In this document: positions 52,657-57,512 of the stretch, piece after piece | How the letters are laid out: every line of letters begins with the position of its first letter | Numbering within the stretch: the first letter of the stretch is position 1 | Origin: an uncultured Flavobacteriales bacterium | Lineage (GTDB): Bacteria; Bacteroidota; Bacteroidia; Flavobacteriales; Crocinitomicaceae | Length of the DNA: 57,512 nucleotides | Assembly (NCBI GenBank): GCA_946480085.1 | Contig: CAMLHZ010000018.1 | Coordinates: 1 to 57,512 of the forward strand | Direction of reading: 5' to 3' | The notes under the pieces: generated by a model | Seen by the model: the letters and a program-made list of their open reading frames with translations, nothing else | The model's database searches: none | What the model was told of the DNA's origin: nothing | Program-made: the position numbers and the translations under genes

Positions 52657-54503
52657 TGAAAGCACTCGCGCCACTACTTATTTGCTTTTTAACCGTCTCA
52701 GCAATTGCTCAGCACACGCCAAAATCGGTGAAAACATGTCTTAAACCCTTTTATCACGGAGTTGCATCAGGAGATCCACTTTCAGACAGGGTGATCTTGT
52801 GGACACGCATTACTCCTGATAATGGTGTAACTACTCCTCAAATTGTGGAATGGTATATCGCGGAGGACACTAATTTTACTGTGAATGCACAAAGTGGAGT
52901 TCTGATCACAGATGCTTCAAAAGACTTTACTGTAAAAGTTGACCCAACCGGGCTAACTCCGAATACCACGTACTATTATCAGTTTCGTTCAGATACATTG
53001 AAGAGTGTTATCGGAAGAACTAGAACAACTCCGGTTGGTGATTGTGACAGTTTACGTTTTGCTATATTTTCATGTGCAAATTTCGAAGCAGGTTATTTTA
53101 ATGCATTCGCTGCGCTAAAAGAGAGAAACGATTTTGACGCATTAATCGGATTGGGTGACTATATCTATGAATACGAAAGTGGAGGCTATGCACCTAATGC
53201 AAACGTAAATCGACAATGGCTGCCTTCGAATGAAATTGTCACGTTGATGGATTATCGGGCGCGTTATTCGACTTATAGATTGGAAGATGATTTGAGAGAT
53301 TTGCATCAGCAATTCCCTATGATCGTTGTTTGGGATGATCATGAAACCGCAAATGATTCTTGGATGAATGGTGCAGAGAATCATCAAACTAACGAAGGAA
53401 ATTATGCTGCTCGAAAGGCTGCTGCGAAGCAAGCATTCTTTGAATGGCTTCCTATTCGTGTTACCGGACAAAATGACCCTTATCAGATTTTTAGGGAGAT
53501 CAAATATGGCGATTTAGTTGATTTAATTATGCTGGATACGCGATTACATGGCCGCGAAGAACAAGCTGGAACGACCGGTTCAATTGTAAATGCTACCAAT
53601 CGTCAATTATTAGGAACAGATCAATTTACCTGGTTGGGAAATAGATTAGAGCAAAGTACTGCTCGATGGAAGGTACTTGGACAGCAAGTCATGATGGCGC
53701 CGTTAACTTTATTCGGTACAGCTCTTAATGGCGACCAATGGGATGGATATCCGGCAGAAAGAAACAGGGTTTTCAATCATATTCTGACTTATGACATCAA
53801 AGATGTTGTAGTGTTAACGGGAGACATTCATTCCTCTTGGGCAAATGATTTACCTGGTTCATCCTATTCATCAAATGGTACCGGCTCAGTAGGAGTTGAA
53901 TTTGTTGCGCCAAGTGTGACATCTCCAGGAATAGATCTTCCTGGAGGAGCGTCGGCATTGATGATTGCAAACAGCCACATTAAATACGCGGAGTTGTCAA
54001 GTCACGGTTTTGTAATCATGGATATTAATAAGCAGCGTGCACAAGCCGATTGGTTTTATGTGAATACAATCGATAGTCATAATTCCGGATATCATTATTC
54101 GGCATCGTTTAAAACGAATCACTTGAGCCGTAATCTGGTTTCAGTTAATTCCGCAAGTATGCCCAGAAATAACATCCAGGGATTCCAGTTACCAACTTGT
54201 CCATATTATCCACCTCCTGTAAACAATACTTCAGTTGATGCATATGCTCCTGTAATTCTCAGTTTGTACCCCAATCCAGTGGAAGATTTGCTGATGGTGA
54301 ATTTAAGTATTCCGTATTCAGGAGAATTGACATTTACACTTTATGATCTAACAGGCAGAGAAATTCCACTTAGATCCTTGATTGTTTCAGGATCCATTAC
54401 ACAGCAGTTTACTTTTGATTGCTCTAACCTGATTGCTGGAGAATATCAGTTAGTGATCAACAATTCAGGTAGTTTCACAAGCTCGATAATAATTAAGCGG
54501 TAA
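52656..54503 (+). CDS. phoD: PhoD-like alkaline phosphatase/phosphodiesterase with T9SS sorting domain
   Basis: 615 residues. A signal peptide (ends AIAQ) is followed by a PhoD N-terminal domain (FYHGVASGDPLSDRVILWTRI, about 28-125). The metallophosphatase domain has FAIFSCANFEAGYFNA, GLGDYIYEY, VWDDHETANDSW and LTGDIHSSW. The C-terminal ~80 residues (ILSLYPNPVEDLLMV) form a type A sorting signal. PhoD uses Ca/Fe to release phosphate from mono- and diesters. The one-base overlap with the previous gene shows one transcript, ended by the terminator at 54541. Confidence 0.92.
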   Translation: MKALAPLLICFLTVSAIAQHTPKSVKTCLKPFYHGVASGDPLSDRVILWTRITPDNGVTTPQIVEWYIAEDTNFTVNAQSGVLITDASKDFTVKVDPTGLTPNTTYYYQFRSDTLKSVIGRTRTTPVGDCDSLRFAIFSCANFEAGYFNAFAALKERNDFDALIGLGDYIYEYESGGYAPNANVNRQWLPSNEIVTLMDYRARYSTYRLEDDLRDLHQQFPMIVVWDDHETANDSWMNGAENHQTNEGNYAARKAAAKQAFFEWLPIRVTGQNDPYQIFREIKYGDLVDLIMLDTRLHGREEQAGTTGSIVNATNRQLLGTDQFTWLGNRLEQSTARWKVLGQQVMMAPLTLFGTALNGDQWDGYPAERNRVFNHILTYDIKDVVVLTGDIHSSWANDLPGSSYSSNGTGSVGVEFVAPSVTSPGIDLPGGASALMIANSHIKYAELSSHGFVIMDINKQRAQADWFYVNTIDSHNSGYHYSASFKTNHLSRNLVSVNSASMPRNNIQGFQLPTCPYYPPPVNNTSVDAYAPVILSLYPNPVEDLLMVNLSIPYSGELTFTLYDLTGREIPLRSLIVSGSITQQFTFDCSNLIAGEYQLVINNSGSFTSSIIIKR

Positions 54504-54540
54504 CTAGTATCAGGTATATATTTTTTATCTTCAAATAAAG

Positions 54541-54566
54541 AGTCGTCATATTCATGGCGACTTTTT
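54541..54566 (+). terminator. rho-independent terminator of the phosphatase operon
   Basis: Stem AGTCGTCAT/ATGGCGACT (54541-54549 and 54554-54562, one wobble pair) with loop ATTC and five T. It overlaps the 3' end of the opposing transglutaminase gene. Confidence 0.8.
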
Positions 54567-55547
54567 CAATTGTGCTATTTGAGCATTACAATAAGAAATT
54601 CCAGTTTTGCAATTGGTGACCCATTTGTTTCCATAAGCGTTTCCAAGCTTCGAGTAATTCTGCATTGCAGTATTGTACCAAGTGATAGCGACTTCCTGAT
54701 TAGGAAGAGTGCCGATCTTTGTGCTCAAGTACCATCCTTTTGTATAATAGGCGTCCGCTAAATACTGAAGATTCAATTTTGTGGGATTGAAAATGTAGGT
54801 ACTTGTTTCCGAAAGCACATTTCTACTCACACTGTCAGCTTTAAGGTAAGTAGTTATACTATCCTGAAAATTGTAATTGGGCAGTGTTGTCTTCAACATC
54901 TCTTTTAAAGAGTCATTACTCGTAAATGCTTTTAGCGTAATTGGATTTGTTCTCAGTTGCCATCGTGGATCAGAAGGCATGTGTTGAAGTGCAAAGTAAT
55001 TAGGCTCAGCGAAAATTTCAGCAGGATTCAGGGCTTTTACAAAACGCATTTTTCCATTAGTCACTTTCATATTACCGCTGGCCCAGGTTAAATCTATGAA
55101 AGTGTACTTTCCGCTTAACTTGACAATATTCCATGCATGATCCGATGATTGAAATACTTTGTTTTTGGTGTAGCCATAACCTTTCGAGTATCCGTCTATT
55201 ACATGACATTCAATTCCCAATAAGTCGCACATGCTTTTTAGAAGTTCAGAATAATTCTCACAAACACCTTTCTTAGTAGTGAGTATGGTGCTGGTTGGCG
55301 AGTATTTTCCGGTAGTAAAGCCATAAGTATCGTAAGCTATGTTTTCAGCAATCCAATAACAGAATAGCTCTACGCGCTGATCAGGTGAATTTCCGCCCTT
55401 CGATAAATAACCGACAAGCGTTTTTAGGTTTTTAGCGGATTCCGCTGGACAAGCCTTTGCGTAGTCATATAATACAGTATTTACTTTTTCTAATGCAACT
55501 ACATTTTGATTACTCAGGAGGATTAGGATGACAATAAGAATTCGCAT
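54552..55547 (-). CDS. exported transglutaminase-like protein
   Basis: 331 residues. A signal peptide (ends VVALEK) is followed by a transglutaminase/papain-fold core with Cys in KKGVCENYSELLKSMCD, His in SDHAWNIVKL and Asp in FIDLTWASG, in the C-H-D order of that superfamily. The C-terminal half is helical and TPR-like. Members cleave or cross-link peptide bonds in the cell envelope; the substrate is unknown here. Convergent with the phosphatase operon. Confidence 0.85.
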   Translation of the reverse strand: MRILIVILILLSNQNVVALEKVNTVLYDYAKACPAESAKNLKTLVGYLSKGGNSPDQRVELFCYWIAENIAYDTYGFTTGKYSPTSTILTTKKGVCENYSELLKSMCDLLGIECHVIDGYSKGYGYTKNKVFQSSDHAWNIVKLSGKYTFIDLTWASGNMKVTNGKMRFVKALNPAEIFAEPNYFALQHMPSDPRWQLRTNPITLKAFTSNDSLKEMLKTTLPNYNFQDSITTYLKADSVSRNVLSETSTYIFNPTKLNLQYLADAYYTKGWYLSTKIGTLPNQEVAITWYNTAMQNYSKLGNAYGNKWVTNCKTGISYCNAQIAQLKKSP

Positions 55548-55746
55548 GCTGCTGATTGAATTTTTACTAAAGGTAATTCAAATCTGTTTGGGATTAAATG
55601 TGGTTTCATTTTCTCTGGTTATTAACAATTGGTATTTTTGAACTTTGCAATTCAAAAAAGTTCGATTTTCACTTTTTTTTGAAAAAAGGAACTTTTCGCT
55701 TTCAACAGTAAAATGTTCAAAAACAGCACTTTTTTTCACTGTCGAC

Positions 55747-55776
55747 TTGCATCCTAAGATTTTCTCGCTATCTTTG
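55747..55776 (+). promoter_or_regulatory. promoter of the str operon
   Basis: TTG (55747-55749), a 19-bp spacer, TATCTTTG (55769-55776): exact consensus. The leader to rpsL is about 60 nt and contains a short CAAAGTGTGTTCTTTG-type inverted repeat. An AAAAGTTC/GAACTTTT inverted repeat lies upstream at about 55655-55696. Confidence 0.75.
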
Positions 55777-55841
55777 CACCCCTCAAAGTGTGTTCTTTGG
55801 GGTAAAAATATATTTATTAACAATCAAAATTTGAGTACTGT

Positions 55842-56225
55842 ATGCCAACTATACAACAGTTAGTGCGCAAGGGAAGGACTGCGGTAGTTAAGAAGTCAAA
55901 GTCAGCGGCTTTGGATTCTTGTCCGCAGCGCAAAGGAGTATGTGTACGTGTGTACACCACTACACCTAAGAAACCGAATTCGGCGATGCGTAAAGTAGCG
56001 CGTGTTCGTTTGACGAACGGAAAAGAGGTGAATGCTTACATCGGTGGTGAAGGTCACAACTTACAAGAACACTCGTTGGTTCTTGTGCGTGGTGGAAGGG
56101 TTAAAGATTTACCAGGGGTTCGTTACCACATCGTTCGCGGTGCGGAAGATACAGCTGGTGTTGAAGGCCGTTCACAACGTCGTTCTAAATACGGAACAAA
56201 ACGTCCAAAAGCTAAGAAATCATAA
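55842..56225 (+). CDS. rpsL: 30S ribosomal protein S12
   Basis: 127 residues, full length, with [16 protein letters not shown] and [13 protein letters not shown] in the expected places. Lys43 and Lys88, the positions where streptomycin resistance usually arises, are both the sensitive-type lysine. S12 sits in the decoding centre of the small subunit. First gene of rpsL-rpsG-fusA; rpsG starts 12 bp downstream. Confidence 0.98.
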   Translation: MPTIQQLVRKGRTAVVKKSKSAALDSCPQRKGVCVRVYTTTPKKPNSAMRKVARVRLTNGKEVNAYIGGEGHNLQEHSLVLVRGGRVKDLPGVRYHIVRGAEDTAGVEGRSQRRSKYGTKRPKAKKS

Positions 56226-56237
56226 TACTTTGAACAG

Positions 56238-56708
56238 ATGAGAAGAAGAAAAGCGAAAAAAATAGCCATACTCCCGGATCCAAAGTTCAATGAAGTTGTT
56301 GTAACGAAATTCGTTAACAACTTAATGTATTCTGGTAAAAAGAATTTGGCGTTTAAAATTTTCTACGATGCTTTAGAGATCGTAGACAAGAAATTAGAAG
56401 ATCAAGAAGGATTGGAAGTTTTCAAAAAAGCATTAGACAACGTAACTCCATCTGTGGAGGTTCGTTCTCGTCGTGTTGGTGGAGCTACATTCCAAATCCC
56501 AACTCCAGTTCGTGAAGGACGTAAGCAATCATTAGCTATGAAATGGTTGATTGGTTACGCTCGTAAACGTAATGAGAAGTCAATGGCAGGTAAACTTGCT
56601 TCAGAAATCATCGCTGCTTCGAAAGAAGAGGGTGCTGCTTACAAGAAGAAAGAAGATACATTGCGTATGGCTGAAGCTAACAAGGCGTTTTCACATTTTA
56701 GATTCTAA
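56238..56708 (+). CDS. rpsG: 30S ribosomal protein S7
   Basis: 156 residues, starting [17 protein letters not shown] and carrying the S7 core ([20 protein letters not shown] loop, [12 protein letters not shown]). S7 nucleates assembly of the 3' domain of 16S rRNA and in many bacteria represses its own operon. The normal neighbours rpsL and fusA flank it. Confidence 0.98.
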   Translation: MRRRKAKKIAILPDPKFNEVVVTKFVNNLMYSGKKNLAFKIFYDALEIVDKKLEDQEGLEVFKKALDNVTPSVEVRSRRVGGATFQIPTPVREGRKQSLAMKWLIGYARKRNEKSMAGKLASEIIAASKEEGAAYKKKEDTLRMAEANKAFSHFRF

Positions 56709-56711
56709 GAA

Positions 56712-57512
56712 ATGGCAAGAGATCTTAAATTCACAAGAAATATTGGTATCGCAGCTCATATTGATGCTGGGAAAACAACTACAACTGAGCGTATTCTTTA
56801 CTACTCAGGAGTAAACCATAAAATTGGTGAAGTACATGATGGTGGTGCTACAATGGACTGGATGGAGCAAGAGCAAGAGCGTGGTATTACCATTACTTCT
56901 GCTGCTACAACTGTAAATTGGAAATACAGAAACCAAAATTACCACATCAACATTATTGATACTCCAGGACACGTTGACTTTACCGTAGAGGTAAACCGTT
57001 CATTACGTGTATTGGATGGATTGGTGTTCTTATTCTCTGCAGTAGACGGAGTTGAGCCTCAATCTGAGACAAACTGGCGTTTGGCTAACAACTACAATGT
57101 TCCTCGTATTGGTTTCGTTAATAAAATGGACCGTCAGGGAGCTGATTTCTTAAACGTGTGTAATCAGGTGAAAGAAATGTTGGGTTCTCATGCTTTACCT
57201 TTGCAAATCAACATCGGTGATGAGGATAACTTCAAAGGAGTTGTTGACTTAATTAACTGGAAAGGTATTGTATGGAATGAGGCTGACCAAGGAATGACAT
57301 TCCAGGAAGTTGAAATCCCTGCAGATATTATTGAGGATGCTCGTCGTTTACGTTCAGAGTTATTGGAAGCAGTAGCTGAATTCGATGAGTCATTGATGGA
57401 GAAATTCTTCGAAGACGAAAACTCTTTGACAGAGCGTGAAATTCTTGATGCATTGCGTCAGGCGACTATCTCTGGAAAAGTTGTTCCAATGATGTGTGGT
57501 TCTTCTTTCAAA
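56712..57512 (+). CDS. fusA: elongation factor G, 5' part
   Basis: Begins ATG three bases after the rpsG stop and runs off the window; 267 residues are seen. GTPase motifs are intact: AHIDAGKTT (G1), a switch region with [14 protein letters not shown] (G3) and NKMDR (G4). EF-G moves tRNAs and mRNA through the ribosome. No sign of damage in the visible part. Confidence 0.97.
   Translation, partial: MARDLKFTRNIGIAAHIDAGKTTTTERILYYSGVNHKIGEVHDGGATMDWMEQEQERGITITSAATTVNWKYRNQNYHINIIDTPGHVDFTVEVNRSLRVLDGLVFLFSAVDGVEPQSETNWRLANNYNVPRIGFVNKMDRQGADFLNVCNQVKEMLGSHALPLQINIGDEDNFKGVVDLINWKGIVWNEADQGMTFQEVEIPADIIEDARRLRSELLEAVAEFDESLMEKFFEDENSLTEREILDALRQATISGKVVPMMCGSSFK

Noticed and set aside
1..57512. 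tRNA or rRNA genes
   Set aside because: No cloverleaf-like sequence or rRNA signature was seen in any gap, including those flanking the transposon.

Overview
The window is chromosomal DNA of a Bacteroidota bacterium, most likely a marine or freshwater Flavobacteriales member (a Crocinitomicaceae/Fluviicola-like host is my guess). The evidence is a PorP/SprF protein, type IX secretion (T9SS) sorting domains of both the A and the B type, a GLPGLI protein behind an outer-membrane beta-barrel receptor, rpsL-rpsG-fusA gene order, and promoters of the form TTG-N18..21-TAnnTTTG with little Shine-Dalgarno use.

Left host segment (1-9843): the end of a large thrombospondin-3-repeat adhesin with a type B sorting domain, followed in one operon by a PorP/SprF protein and an OmpA/PD40 protein; several small membrane or secreted proteins of unknown role; an alkylation-repair pair (AraC-MGMT fusion plus AlkB, ATGA overlap); and a TPR protein.

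Middle segment (9849-34375): a 24,527-bp Tn7-like transposon whose two ends can be placed to the base. Both ends read TGTC-N3-TTCAGAAG-N4-TGTC in inverted orientation, with further internal copies, and the element is bracketed by a 5-bp duplication, ATCAA (9844-9848 and 34376-34380). At its right end it carries tnsA, tnsB, tnsC and tniQ, all intact with catalytic residues present, and, convergent with tniQ, a 579-aa protein that looks TnsE-like. The cargo includes (a) a five-gene operon with its own consensus promoter: an HTH regulator, a fused double D12 adenine methyltransferase, a DUF262 protein, a DUF3696-type AAA ATPase and a protein whose C-terminus resembles colicin-E3-like RNases, which I read as a modification-coupled defence system; (b) a Gly-rich protein, a signal-less muramidase and a lipoprotein that may be an effector/immunity set; (c) a secreted/metzincin-like cluster next to the left end; (d) membrane proteins, small regulators and a 47-aa membrane protein. 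The right end lies 64 bp upstream of an ssb gene.

Right host segment (34381-57512): three tandem ssb-type genes ending in a strong terminator; an outer-membrane receptor plus GLPGLI protein; UvrD/PcrA helicase; a lipoprotein; a GH3 beta-glucosidase with a PA14 domain; a lipoprotein and M64 peptidase; a FabH-like ketosynthase; an operon of three exported proteins (purple-acid-phosphatase-like, Gly-rich, PhoD-like); a transglutaminase-like protein; and the str operon (rpsL, rpsG, start of fusA), which runs off the window.

All functional statements rest on motifs read by eye and remembered family features; no database search was run.
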